From an uncultured Oscillospiraceae bacterium (lineage in GTDB: Bacteria; Bacillota; Clostridia; Oscillospirales; Ruminococcaceae): DNA of 28,507 nt. The stretch covers positions 1 through 28,507 of the forward strand of contig CAJUSD010000037.1 of NCBI GenBank assembly GCA_910589145.1, in the 5' to 3' direction. Of this stretch, positions 1 through 7,759 are shown in pieces (position 1 is the stretch's first letter; each line of letters opens with the position of its first letter). A model generated the notes under the pieces. The model was not told the origin of the DNA and ran no database searches. It saw nothing but the letters and a program-made list of their open reading frames with translations. The position numbers were made by a program, and so were the translations under genes.

Positions 1-182
1 ATCGGGGCTATACCGCCTAATCTGAAATTACTTCCCTCTAACCGTAAACATTTGGCTTTTCCGTTTTTCTTTTGGCAGGCGGCGGATTTACTGAAAATAA
101 ATTTTATAAAATCGGAAATTTTTGTTTCGTTTGTGCGTATGATGAATTGATGACAGCAAATTACCGGAAGCGGGGGAAAAGA

Positions 183-830
183 ATGGAAGGAAAAGCCCAT
201 AAAGCAGCTTTATATGCAGCCGCCTTAATAATGGGAATTTTATGGTTTATACTATCAGGATGCAGCAGATCCATCCCGGAACTGATACCTGATCCACCTC
301 AACTATTGAAAGCATTTACCTGTGAAATTCAATTTTCAATGGAGGGGCTGGAAGGCACAGCACATTTAGAGCGGCCAGGGCGTTCAGGGGAGCTGCAATC
401 TGCGTCAGAAGCGGCAGTGAATACCGAGAATGGATTGGAGCTTTGTTTTTCAGCACCAGATACATTATCAGGAGTTTCCGTCCTTTTCCTAGACGGCAGG
501 GCGCGCATACAAATCGGCGAAGTAATGTCTGATTTTCTAACCGTTCCCAATGGACAGGAGGCAGTTCTGCCAGACGGTGCCTTTATTTCCGTTTTGGGGA
601 AGGCAATTGAGCAAGCTTCTCTTCCCTCTCAGCCAAAAGAAAACTGGTCTCAAGATAAGGATAACAGCGAATGGATTTTTACTGGAACCCTTGCTGGTAG
701 TTTGGATGAACCCGCCTCCTATTTGGGGAGCTTCCGTTTGACTGTCTCCAACGATGGCCTGCCTGTTTCGCTTGCCGTCGATGATGCAGGGATTTCCGTT
801 CAATTTTCTCAGGTATGTCCTGTTATATAA
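183..830 (+). CDS. Predicted lipoprotein of unknown function
   Basis: A 215-residue protein. It opens with a short basic stretch (MEGKAHK), a hydrophobic helix (about residues 8-24) and a lipobox ending LSGC, so Cys27 should be lipidated after signal peptidase II cleavage and the protein anchored outside the membrane. The rest alternates short beta-like stretches and turns, loosely reminiscent of LolA/LppX-type sheets, but I recognise no named family. The ATG at 183 is chosen because it puts the hydrophobic helix right at the N-terminus; the frame is open upstream to 72, but those starts would bury the signal peptide. A G-rich stretch precedes the ATG. It lies just before mazF. In many Firmicutes a lipoprotein and alanine racemase gene sit in this neighbourhood, which is context only. 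Confidence 0.75.
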   Translation: MEGKAHKAALYAAALIMGILWFILSGCSRSIPELIPDPPQLLKAFTCEIQFSMEGLEGTAHLERPGRSGELQSASEAAVNTENGLELCFSAPDTLSGVSVLFLDGRARIQIGEVMSDFLTVPNGQEAVLPDGAFISVLGKAIEQASLPSQPKENWSQDKDNSEWIFTGTLAGSLDEPASYLGSFRLTVSNDGLPVSLAVDDAGISVQFSQVCPVI

Positions 831-966
831 ATCTTTCGTTAAAAAAACAGATGCTCTAAAGGGAAAATCTATCTGCAGGATGTTTATTCTGCCAGGCTCC
901 GGGCAACAATAGAAATGCAGCGGAAATCCCCGCGGCGAATCTTTCAAAAAACGGAGCGTGATTCCC

Positions 967-1419
967 TTGACTGTGAAACGTGGTGAAATTTATTACGCCG
1001 ATTTAAGCCCCGTCGTTGGGTCTGAACAGGGTGGCGTTCGGCCTGTTCTAATTGTTCAAAACGACGTTGGGAATAAATTCAGCCCTACGGTTATTGCCGC
1101 CGCTATTACCAGTCAGAAGGATAAATCCCGTCTGCCTACCCATATTGCCCTTAGTGCAGAAAATTGCGGTCTGTCAAAAGATTCTGTTGTTTTATTAGAA
1201 CAAATACGAACGATTGATAAACGTAGACTGAAAGAACGTATGGGTAAGCTGGACATTCCTTCTATGCAAAATGTGGACCGGGCATTGACGGTAAGTTTTG
1301 GGTTGAATTTTGGAACTGCAGTTTCAGCAGCGCCTGCGGCTGTCAGGCAGCCGGATGCTGCGGTTGCGGCGGCGGCCCCTTTAACTGGCCAAACAATGTC
1401 CCATAGCGCCGTTACATAG
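967..1419 (+). CDS. mazF: MazF/NdoA (PemK-type) endoribonuclease toxin
   Basis: An mRNA interferase of the MazF/PemK family, which cuts single-stranded RNA at short sequence motifs. The N-terminus (VKRGEIYYADLSPVVGSEQGG, in part) and the segment GVRPVLIVQND are hallmarks. Arg25 and Thr48 match the residues important for catalysis in Bacillus subtilis NdoA. I prefer the TTG at 967 (start MTVKRGEIYY) because GGAG at 953-956 is 10 nt upstream of it; a GTG at 958 is only 1 nt from that GGAG. The usual protein ends near residue 115. Here about 37 more residues, rich in Ala, Pro and Val, follow FGLNFG. No MazE-like antitoxin reading frame is visible in the 136 bases after the lipoprotein. A 14-bp terminator hairpin follows. 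Family call secure; toxicity inferred. Confidence 0.92.
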   Translation: MTVKRGEIYYADLSPVVGSEQGGVRPVLIVQNDVGNKFSPTVIAAAITSQKDKSRLPTHIALSAENCGLSKDSVVLLEQIRTIDKRRLKERMGKLDIPSMQNVDRALTVSFGLNFGTAVSAAPAAVRQPDAAVAAAAPLTGQTMSHSAVT

Positions 1420-1453
1420 TTGCGACGCTGTGGATATTAACAAAATAGCTTTT

Positions 1454-1500
1454 AAGGGTAAATGAGCAAACAGGTTTCTGAACAGCTCATTTACCCTTTT
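1454..1500 (+). terminator. Intrinsic terminator after mazF
   Basis: A perfect 14-bp inverted repeat (1454-1467 with 1485-1498, core GGGTAAATGAGC) with a 17-nt loop; its 3' arm ends in TTTT. It closes the lipoprotein-mazF unit. Confidence 0.85.
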
Positions 1501-1545
1501 GATTTAAGCAATAATGCGGGCACAACCTAAAATGAGCAGTGCCTA

Positions 1546-1675
1546 AAGTGGATTAAAAAGATTTTGGGTTCAGGAGTACAGCAAAGCTGTACTCCTAAAA
1601 AGCCCTGGCCGCCAGAGTTTAACGAACTTGAAAATTTTCTCTTGCAGGCAGTAAATAACCAATGGCTGCTGGGAT
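1546..1675 (+). repeat. Dispersed palindromic repeat, copy R1
   Basis: One of five related intergenic repeats in the window. It begins with GATTAAAAAGATTTTGGGTT, then a perfect 11-bp hairpin (1572-1582 with 1586-1596, AGGAGTACAGC, loop AAA), then AAAAAGCCCTGGCCGCCAG and a less conserved A/T-rich tail (GAAAATTTTCTCTT) shared with copy R5. No coding sequence is visible between 1420 and 1901 apart from this repeat and the mazF terminator. Confidence 0.65.
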
Positions 1676-1901
1676 AGCATCTTTAAAATAGAAAACCTGA
1701 ATTTTAAGAGAATTTTTCCATCGAACTCACAGTATTAAAAGTCCTATTATGAGATTATAAACTGGGCTGAATTCCCATCCAGGCACTTGCTTTTCTTTTT
1801 TCTTATGATATACTGGTATTAAATTGTATAAATATTCCATAAAATCCATAAGAATATGATACAATTTCACATCATTTATAAACAGGAGTTTGAGGAAAGA
1901 A

Positions 1902-3275
1902 ATGGACAAACGGGAGAAAAAAAGAAGCAGTTTTTCCGGTAAAATCGGATTTGTATTGTCAGCCGCAGGCGCGTCAGTAGGGCTTGGGAATATCTGGCGC
2001 TTCCCATACCTTGCCGCTAAATATGGCGGCGGGATTTTTCTATTGGTCTATATTCTGCTGGCCCTCACCTTTGGGTACGCCATGATAACGGCTGAAACCG
2101 CCATAGGCCGAATGACCCGAAAAAGCCCGGTCAGTGCATATGCTGCATTTGGCAAAACGGGCGGATTTCGATTTGGGGGATGGATTAACGCTATTATACC
2201 TATGCTAATTGTGCCTTATTATTCCACAATTGGCGGATGGGTTATCAAATATCTGTTTGAATATCTTTGCGGCAATACGAAACAGTTAGCGGCAGATGGT
2301 TATTTTACAGAATTTATTTCTAGAGGCATTTCTGCAGAAATATGTTTTCTGCTTTTTGCAGCAGCCGTATTAGTAATTATTTATGCTGGCGTCCAGAATG
2401 GAATAGAACGCGTTTCCAAATTTATGATGCCTGTCCTGGTGGTTTTGGCTCTGGTAATAGCTGTTTATTCCATGACAAGGGAAGGCGCATTGGAGGGGAT
2501 AAAATATTTTCTGGTTCCAAACCTGGAGAATTTCTCCTGGATGACGGTTGTTTCCGCTATGGAGCAGATGTTTTATTCTCTGTCTATTGCCATGGGTATC
2601 CTAATTACCTTTGGCTCATATATGAAAGATGATGTGTCTATTGAAGGCGCAACAAGAAATGTAGAATTTTTTGACACTGCAATCGCAGTTATGGCAGGTC
2701 TAATGATTATCCCGGCTGTTTTTGCCTTCTCTGGAGGAGACCCTGAAGCTTTAAAAGCAGGCCCTTCCCTGATGTTTATAACAATCCCAAAAGTGCTTGA
2801 CAGTATGGGATTTGGTACTTTTATGGGGATACTTTTCTTTGTATTAGTGCTTTTTGCAGCCCTTACCAGCGCCATTGCGCTGACGGAAAGCGCGGTAGCT
2901 ACCTTTGAAGATGAATTGGGCTGGAACCGCTCTAAATCTACTTTGGCGATTGGAGCAATTATCCTGGTTCTGGGGACGCTCTCTTCCCTTGGATATGGGC
3001 CGTTAGGATTTATTAAAATGATCGGAATGCAGTTCTTAGATTTCTTTGACTTTATCACCAATTCTGTTATGATGCCTTTTGCTGCTTTAGCAACCTGCCT
3101 GCTTGTTATAAAAGCAATTGGTACAGAACGCATTTCACAGGAAGTTGAGAAAAACGGCGCTCCTTTTAAAAGGAAAAAAATCTTTAACTTTATGATAAAA
3201 TATTTCTGCCCACTGTTTGCCGTCATTATATTAATCACATCTGTGGCAAACGTTCTAGGTTTTATCTCTGTCTGA
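1902..3275 (+). CDS. Neurotransmitter:sodium symporter (NSS/SNF) family transporter
   Basis: A sodium-dependent amino-acid or amine transporter of the SNF/NSS family, 457 residues, about 11-12 membrane helices. The N-terminal block GFVLSAAGASVGLGNIWRFPYL is the NSS signature around the first sodium and substrate site; YGGGIFLLVYI and the following helix are also typical. Bacterial members with 11 helices (MhsT, TnaT type) take up hydrophobic amino acids; the substrate here cannot be read from sequence. The ATG at 1902 is preferred (GAGGA at 1892-1896, 5 nt upstream); a TTG at 1890 lies almost on top of another AGGAG. It stands alone, followed by about 275 bases before kduI, so cotranscription with the kdu genes is unlikely. 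Confidence 0.93.
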   Translation: MDKREKKRSSFSGKIGFVLSAAGASVGLGNIWRFPYLAAKYGGGIFLLVYILLALTFGYAMITAETAIGRMTRKSPVSAYAAFGKTGGFRFGGWINAIIPMLIVPYYSTIGGWVIKYLFEYLCGNTKQLAADGYFTEFISRGISAEICFLLFAAAVLVIIYAGVQNGIERVSKFMMPVLVVLALVIAVYSMTREGALEGIKYFLVPNLENFSWMTVVSAMEQMFYSLSIAMGILITFGSYMKDDVSIEGATRNVEFFDTAIAVMAGLMIIPAVFAFSGGDPEALKAGPSLMFITIPKVLDSMGFGTFMGILFFVLVLFAALTSAIALTESAVATFEDELGWNRSKSTLAIGAIILVLGTLSSLGYGPLGFIKMIGMQFLDFFDFITNSVMMPFAALATCLLVIKAIGTERISQEVEKNGAPFKRKKIFNFMIKYFCPLFAVIILITSVANVLGFISV

Positions 3276-3402
3276 TTGCCTCACAGGTTTTGTTTATTCT
3301 TGCAAAATTCACAATATTCCAGTTGCAAGCCGGAACAAAATCAGTTATACTAATAGAAAGAAGCGTGGAAGGAAAAGGCATTTTTGTAAAATGCTGATAA
3401 AA

Positions 3403-3512
3403 AGGCGGTAATTTTAATTACTGCCTGTTTCCAAACGCATGGAATTGATCAGAATAAAGGCCAGGTGCTTTCCCAGCTGCTGATTGGGTCAATTCCACCT
3501 CTTTAGGCAGTA
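3403..3512 (+). promoter_or_regulatory. Structured leader with two mutually exclusive hairpins upstream of kduI
   Basis: Hairpin 1 pairs 3403-3412 with 3417-3426 (10 bp, one G-U). Hairpin 2 pairs 3419-3426 with 3505-3512 (8 bp, ACTGCCT with AGGCAGT) and encloses a further 11-bp helix, 3440-3450 with 3487-3497 (TGGAATTGA with TCAATTCCA). Segment 3419-3426 is used by both, so they cannot coexist. A run of T follows at 3525-3530, before the kduI ribosome-binding site. The pairings are seen directly; a regulatory switch is inference. I match it to no riboswitch class I know. Confidence 0.45.
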
Positions 3513-3550
3513 CCCTGCGCAAAATTTTTTACAAAATGGAGGAACGCCAA

Positions 3551-4393
3551 ATGGACATTCGCTATTCCACCAACCAGAAAGATTTCAAACTTTATACTAC
3601 TGATGAAATCAGAGAGGAATTCCTCATTGAAACTCTTTTTGTCCCTGACGATGTAACCGCGGTATATTCCCATGTGGACCGTATTGTCACAATGGGAGCT
3701 ATGCCGGTCAACGATACTTTGAAACTGGATAAAAATATTGACTGTTGGAAAAATTTCGGCGTGGATTATTTTTTAGAGCGCCGGGAAATCGGCATTATCA
3801 ATATTGGCGGTAAAGGGGTTGTTGCCGCTGATGGACAGGAATTTACTTTAGGCCGTATTGAGGGGCTGTATGTTTCTATGGGTACAAAAGAAGTTACCCT
3901 GAAAGCCGTTGATCCCGCAGATCCGCCTAAATTCTATATGTGCTCCACTCCTGCACACAAACCTTGTCCCACTACAGCAATTCCATTTGAAAAAGCAGTT
4001 CACCGGGATCTAGGCGCTCTGGAAACTTCAAACGCCCGCACAATTAACCAGTTTATACATCCTGACGTTTTGGAAACCTGTCAGCTTTCTATGGGTGTTA
4101 CCATATTAAAACCTGGCAGTGTATGGAATACCATGCCCGCCCACACCCATGAACGCCGCATGGAAGTTTATATGTATTTTGATGTTCCAAAGGATAATGT
4201 GGTATTCCACTTTATGGGCGAAGCGGATGAAACCCGCCATATTGTAATGCAGAATGAACAGGCAGTCATTAGCCCAAGCTGGTCTATACACTCTGGAGCA
4301 GGAACCAGCAATTATTCCTTCATTTGGGCAATGGCTGGCGAAAATCGTGCTTTTGATGATATGGACGTTATTAATACCACAGAGTTGAAATAA
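3551..4393 (+). CDS. kduI: 5-dehydro-4-deoxy-D-glucuronate isomerase
   Basis: KduI converts 5-keto-4-deoxyuronate, released from pectin or other polyuronides by lyases, to 3-deoxy-D-glycero-2,5-hexodiulosonate in the cytoplasm. The 280-residue protein matches the Escherichia coli enzyme (278 aa) end to end: VYSHVDRI, YFLERREIGIINIGG, DVLETCQLSMG, WNTMPAHTHERRMEVY and SPSWSIHSG are all present. The zinc ligands are His198, His200, Glu205 and His247, each two residues on from the E. coli positions. The ATG at 3551 is chosen because GGAGGA at 3538-3543 precedes it at the right distance and it gives the family N-terminus (MDIRYS); an ATG at 3536 would overlap the ribosome-binding site. kduD follows after 63 nt, so the two probably form an operon. 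Confidence 0.97.
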   Translation: MDIRYSTNQKDFKLYTTDEIREEFLIETLFVPDDVTAVYSHVDRIVTMGAMPVNDTLKLDKNIDCWKNFGVDYFLERREIGIINIGGKGVVAADGQEFTLGRIEGLYVSMGTKEVTLKAVDPADPPKFYMCSTPAHKPCPTTAIPFEKAVHRDLGALETSNARTINQFIHPDVLETCQLSMGVTILKPGSVWNTMPAHTHERRMEVYMYFDVPKDNVVFHFMGEADETRHIVMQNEQAVISPSWSIHSGAGTSNYSFIWAMAGENRAFDDMDVINTTELK

Positions 4394-4456
4394 GGTTCCA
4401 TATTTTATAAGCTGAAAAATCAAACTTGTATTTTATTTCTGAGGAGGAATTTAATT

Positions 4457-5239
4457 ATGAATTTCAGATTAGACGGTAAGGTTGCGTTGATTACTGGTGC
4501 TTCCTATGGTATTGGGTTTGCGATTGCCAAAGGTATGGCAGAAGCTGGTGCAACCATTGTTTTCAACGATATTAAGCAGGAGCTCGTTGACAAAGGTTTA
4601 GCCGCATACAAAGAAATCGGTATTGACGCTCATGGTTATGTATGCGATGTTACCGATGAAGACGCAGTTGCCGGATTTGTTGCCAAGGTAGAGGAAGAAG
4701 TCGGCAAAATTAATATTTTAGTCAACAATGCAGGCATTATTATGCGTATTCCTATGGTCGAGATGACTGCTGCACAATTCCGTAAAGTGATTGATATTGA
4801 TTTGAATGGGCCTTTCATTATGTCCAAGGCTGTTATCCCCTCCATGATTAAGAATGGCGGCGGAAAGATTATCAATATCTGTTCCATGATGAGTGAATTG
4901 GGCCGGGAAACCGTTTCCGCTTATGCAGCGGCTAAGGGTGGTTTGAAAATGCTGACCCGTAACATCGCTTCTGAATATGGCGAGTACAACATTCAATGCA
5001 ACGGTATTGGCCCTGGGTATATTGCAACTCCGCAAACCGCCCCTCTGCGTACGGAAGGACATCCCTTCAATAGCTTCATTATTTCTAAAACTCCTGCTGC
5101 CCGTTGGGGAAATGCGGAAGATTTGGCAGGTCCTGCAGTGTTCCTGGCATCTGAAGCGTCTGACTTTGTGAATGGACATATTTTGTATGTTGACGGTGGC
5201 ATTTTGGCTTATATTGGAAAACAGCCCGCTAATGATTGA
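4457..5239 (+). CDS. kduD: 2-dehydro-3-deoxy-D-gluconate 5-dehydrogenase (SDR family)
   Basis: A short-chain dehydrogenase of 260 residues. KduD reduces the KduI product to 2-keto-3-deoxygluconate, which then enters the KDG pathway. The Rossmann motif TGASYGIG (13-20), NNAG (90-93) and the catalytic set Ser143, Tyr156 (YAAAK) and Lys160 are intact. A strong AGGAGG site precedes the ATG. The N-terminus NFRLDGKVALITGASYGIG is shared by clostridial KduD and gluconate 5-dehydrogenase, so sequence alone does not exclude 5-keto-gluconate as substrate; the adjacent kduI makes KduD the better call. Lyases, KDG kinase and KDPG aldolase genes are not in the window. A terminator follows at 5267. Confidence 0.92.
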   Translation: MNFRLDGKVALITGASYGIGFAIAKGMAEAGATIVFNDIKQELVDKGLAAYKEIGIDAHGYVCDVTDEDAVAGFVAKVEEEVGKINILVNNAGIIMRIPMVEMTAAQFRKVIDIDLNGPFIMSKAVIPSMIKNGGGKIINICSMMSELGRETVSAYAAAKGGLKMLTRNIASEYGEYNIQCNGIGPGYIATPQTAPLRTEGHPFNSFIISKTPAARWGNAEDLAGPAVFLASEASDFVNGHILYVDGGILAYIGKQPAND

Positions 5240-5264
5240 TTGAGGTTTTTTCTTAATGCGAAAA

Positions 5265-5298
5265 GGACAGGCTCCCAGAGAATGGGAGCCTGTTTTTT
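5265..5298 (+). terminator. Intrinsic terminator after kduD
   Basis: An 11-bp stem (5267-5277 with 5283-5293, ACAGGCTCCCA) with a 5-nt loop, followed by TTTTTT. Confidence 0.9.
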
Positions 5299-5329
5299 CT
5301 TCTAAAACGGCAGATATGCAGTTGTAAAG

Positions 5330-5561
5330 TTACCTTTGCTTGACAAGGGAAAACATGGTTTTTGGAGCCATCAAGGGAGAACACCAGTATAACAAAGTAA
5401 AAAACGGCGCCAAAAACTCCGAAGGATCCAAAAGCAGTTCCGGCGGCGGAGCTGCAAGGCGTGGAGGCGAAGGCAGGCTGCCGCTGGCGAGCCTGCACAA
5501 CGACGCAGATGCGCCGCCAGAACTGCTTTTAGGTGCGCTGGGCCTTGTCAAGCAAAGGTAA
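5330..5561. mobile_element. MITE with TACC...GGTA termini, copy 1 (carries a nested palindrome)
   Basis: Perfect 19-bp terminal inverted repeats, 5330-5348 and 5543-5561 (core TACCTTTGCTTGACAAGG), bound about 230 bp with no gene. The outermost TA on both sides fits a TA target duplication as made by IS630/Tc1-mariner enzymes (inference). Compared with copy 2 at 15545, the first 90 bases are closely related (GGGAAAACATGGTTTTTGG, GGCGCCAAAAAC) and about 95 bp are extra. The extra part is itself bounded by 19-bp inverted repeats with one mismatch (5430-5448 with 5512-5530, AAAAGCAGTTC...), so it may be a second element nested in the first. Confidence 0.8.
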
Positions 5562-5576
5562 TTTTGTTTAAAGAGA

Positions 5577-5658
5577 AAAAATCCCGCCAAATATCCCACT
5601 GGAAGCTGGTTCAAATTCTTTGCCTGCTGCTCCCACATAAGAAGATGGCGGGATTTTT
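5577..5658 (-). terminator. Bidirectional terminator between the MITE and the M20 gene
   Basis: A 13-bp stem (5577-5589 with 5646-5658, AAAAATCCCGCCA) with a 56-nt loop. A-run on one flank and T-run on the other let it act in both directions; on the minus strand it lies downstream of the M20 amidohydrolase gene. The long loop lowers certainty. Confidence 0.55.
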
Positions 5659-5712
5659 AATTTTTTAAGTATTTGCCTTTTTTGCTTTGTTTGTGCAGTT
5701 TAAGCAAGCTGG

Positions 5713-5860
5713 GGTATTTTGCGTCTTGCGGATTCAGTTCAGCAAAGCTGAACTGGCAACTAGAGGGCTTTTGAGGAGTGCAGCTCCGCTGCACAACCCC
5801 TTGGACCCGAAACCTTTTTAATCTGCTTTAACTGGCATCCGTCTGAGGTGGTTCCCCGCA
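5713..5860 (-). repeat. Dispersed palindromic repeat, copy R2 (inverted)
   Basis: Read on the minus strand it matches R1: GATTAAAAAGGTTTCGGGTC, then a GTGCAGC/GCTGCAC hairpin (5778-5784 with 5788-5794), TCCTCAAAAGCCCTCTAGTTG, then a second perfect hairpin (5735-5743 with 5747-5755, CAGTTCAGC). It fills the space downstream of the M20 gene. Confidence 0.65.
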
Positions 5861-5878
5861 AATTTGCGTTATCGAACC

Positions 5879-7057
5879 TCACGCTAACTTATGGACTGAC
5901 TCCTGGAATTCCGTTTTCACCTGGTTCAGTGTTTCAGGTTCCGTAATCAAAATTGCGCCAAGATTTGCAAGAGCAGAGGCAGCATTCAGCAATCCGGTTT
6001 TTCCTTCCGGCGATATGGTAGCGTCAGCCATTTCACGCGAGTGGCCCACAACACAGGTATCGGCAATCTTAATGTATCCGTGTAAAGCGGGGCAGCGATA
6101 ACTAACGCTTCCAATATCGCTGGAACCAACAGGTTCCTCCTTAATCCCCTCAATATTTGTAATGCCCAACTCCTCATATTGTTGTTTCAGCAATTCAGCA
6201 AGGCTGTAATTAACCACAAAGTCATCATAAGGACATTCATAAATACTGTGTTTAAACGTGGTTCCAGTAGCAGCACAGGCTCCCTCAGCACATTTAATGG
6301 CTTTTTGGGTTAATTCCTGAACATAGGACATGGTAGACCCGCGGAAATAGTATTCTAAGGAAGCGTAAGCAGGAATAACGTTTGCCGCCAAACCACCGTC
6401 ACGGAATATCCCATGAATAAAAGTGTTGGGAAGGCAGAACTGACGGAGAAAATTAATATTGGTAAAGGTTAAAACTGCTGCATCTAAAGCACTTTTTCCT
6501 TCATGGGGGCGGCACCCGTGAGCGTTTTTGCCAAAAAATTCAAACTTAACGGGATTTAAAGCATTTGTCCGTCCGCCAATCCCATTTTTAGTGCTGGGAT
6601 GAATCATCAAGGCTGCATCAACATTGTCAAAAACTCCTGCTTCCGCCATAGAAACTTTTCCGCCAAAATTTTCTTCTGCAGGCGTCCCTACAACCCAGAC
6701 TTTTCCGCCAATTTCTCCAATAATGGATTTTAAAGCTGTGCCGGCACCCACGCCAATCCCAGCAATCAGGTTATGTCCGCAGCCATGCCCAACCTCTGGC
6801 AAAGCATCATATTCGCAAAGGTATGCAATGGTTGGTCCCGGTTTGCCGGAATCAAATTTACCGATAAACCCTGTTGGTACAATAAAACCTGTCTCGACTT
6901 CAAATCCTTCTTTTTGAAGCATCCCAGCCAGTAACGCCATAGACTTAAATTCCTGATTCCCAATCTCAGGATTATGGTACATTTCCTCTACTGCTGACAT
7001 GTACCAATCTAAATGGTCTGTAATATTTTGTTTCAAGGTTTCTAAGTATTTAGACAT
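5879..7057 (-). CDS. M20 family metallo-amidohydrolase (AbgB/ACY1L2-like)
   Basis: A 392-residue cytosolic zinc amidohydrolase of the M20D branch related to AbgB (p-aminobenzoyl-glutamate hydrolase subunit B) and ACY1L2. The block CEYDALPEVGHGCGHNLI contains the characteristic metal-site residues; AALMIHPST and GSSDIGSVSY further on are also typical. The start is the ATG at 7055-7057 (MSKYLETLKQ) with AAGGAG just upstream; an earlier in-frame ATG lacks a ribosome site. A consensus promoter lies at 7132-7160. No AbgA partner is next to it, so it probably works as a homo-oligomer; the acyl-amino-acid or dipeptide substrate is unknown. Confidence 0.93.
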   Translation of the reverse strand: MSKYLETLKQNITDHLDWYMSAVEEMYHNPEIGNQEFKSMALLAGMLQKEGFEVETGFIVPTGFIGKFDSGKPGPTIAYLCEYDALPEVGHGCGHNLIAGIGVGAGTALKSIIGEIGGKVWVVGTPAEENFGGKVSMAEAGVFDNVDAALMIHPSTKNGIGGRTNALNPVKFEFFGKNAHGCRPHEGKSALDAAVLTFTNINFLRQFCLPNTFIHGIFRDGGLAANVIPAYASLEYYFRGSTMSYVQELTQKAIKCAEGACAATGTTFKHSIYECPYDDFVVNYSLAELLKQQYEELGITNIEGIKEEPVGSSDIGSVSYRCPALHGYIKIADTCVVGHSREMADATISPEGKTGLLNAASALANLGAILITEPETLNQVKTEFQESVHKLA

Positions 7058-7131
7058 GACGAAAGTCTCCTTAAAAAATTTTTGTCCAGAATTGGGAACC
7101 ATAAAAGTCCGTTCTGTATGTGATAGGTATT

Positions 7132-7160
7132 ATTATACATGAAAATGAAAAATAATGCAA
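7132..7160 (-). promoter_or_regulatory. Sigma-A promoter of the M20 gene
   Basis: On the minus strand, TTGCAT (7155-7160), a 17-bp spacer and TATAAT (7132-7137), about 75 bp upstream of the start codon. Confidence 0.75.
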
Positions 7161-7194
7161 GATATTTCAAGATTAAATTTATAAAAATTCAGAT

Positions 7195-7215
7195 TACCTT
7201 TGTCAAGCAAAGGTA
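7195..7215. mobile_element. Collapsed MITE remnant, same family as 5330-5561
   Basis: TACCTTTG joined directly to TCAAG and CAAAGGTA: the two ends of the TACC...GGTA MITE with the interior lost. It is either a deletion derivative or an excision footprint. Confidence 0.6.
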
Positions 7216-7237
7216 CAGATGGTGTTTTGATACAAAC

Positions 7238-7294
7238 AAAAATCCCACCGCTGTTGACATGTCCGTTACCGGACGCCATAGCGGCAGGATTTTT
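7238..7294 (-). terminator. Terminator downstream of the DUF1540 gene
   Basis: AAAAATCC (7238-7245) pairs with GGATTTTT (7287-7294), then a two-base internal loop, then CCGCT with AGCGG, with an inner GTCCG/CGGAC hairpin. On the minus strand it ends in a T-run, 66 bp past the DUF1540 stop codon. It can also act on the plus strand. Confidence 0.7.
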
Positions 7295-7360
7295 GGGCTG
7301 AAATCAGCCAGCGGGTTATTTACTATCTGTCCTCATGAATCCCTTAAAGATTAAAAAATC

Positions 7361-7534
7361 TTATTTGCGGCGGAAAGAGTTACAATCGACACATTCCACC
7401 ATAGTAGGATTGGCTTCATGAGTGCCCACGTCAATGCGGTCTAAAGTGCAGTAGTTTTCACCGCTGCAGTGATGGGCACACTGGGAAACTGTGCAGTGAA
7501 TGCTGGAGTTAGCTTTGCAGTTGCAATCAGCCAT
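7361..7534 (-). CDS. DUF1540 small cysteine-rich protein
   Basis: A 57-residue protein with 9 cysteines (NCKANSSIHCTVSQCAHHC, then YCTL and ECVDC), matching the DUF1540 pattern found in spore-forming Firmicutes. The spacing suggests a small metal-binding or disulphide fold; the function is not known. The start is the ATG at 7532-7534 (MADCNCK), preceded by AAAGGAGG. The frame is open further upstream to 7648, but that stretch is A-rich, lacks a ribosome site and does not fit the family. Some DUF1540 proteins are expressed in sporulation, which I cannot test here. Confidence 0.9.
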   Translation of the reverse strand: MADCNCKANSSIHCTVSQCAHHCSGENYCTLDRIDVGTHEANPTMVECVDCNSFRRK

Positions 7535-7682
7535 CTTAGCGGCCTCCTTTCCTTGAGGTTCGTTAGATAGTTTGCACCCTTTCGTTTTAATTATTACCTC
7601 CTTCTTTTGGTAATTTTTTAAAATCGTTTGAGGAAAATTTGGGGCCATTCCATGAATAAACCATAAAACTTTTCCTATACTC

Positions 7683-7710
7683 TTGCAAATATCTACTTTT
7701 AGGCTATATT
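7683..7710 (+). promoter_or_regulatory. Sigma-A promoter of marR-ftsH
   Basis: TTGCAA (7683-7688), a 16-bp spacer and TATATT (7705-7710), about 50 bp before the marR start. The -10 region overlaps the inverted repeat at 7708-7730. Confidence 0.65.
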
Positions 7711-7730
7711 ATTTATAGGGTATAAATAAT
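7708..7730. promoter_or_regulatory. Probable MarR operator
   Basis: A perfect inverted repeat with 9-bp arms and a 5-bp centre: ATTATTTAT, AGGGT, ATAAATAAT. It overlaps the -10 box and the likely transcription start of marR. A/T-rich dyads of this size are typical MarR sites, so autorepression of marR and of the ftsH gene behind it is likely (inference). Confidence 0.65.
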
Positions 7731-7759
7731 TGTTGCTTTTTCAGGAAAGGGGGCAGAAG

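Noticed and set aside
2573..3238. Long antisense frame inside the symporter gene
   Set aside because: A shadow of the real gene's codon pattern; no ribosome site and no membrane or domain logic.
5340..5638. Open frames on both strands inside the MITE at 5330
   Set aside because: They follow the inverted repeats and GC-rich palindrome, lack ribosome sites and resemble no protein.
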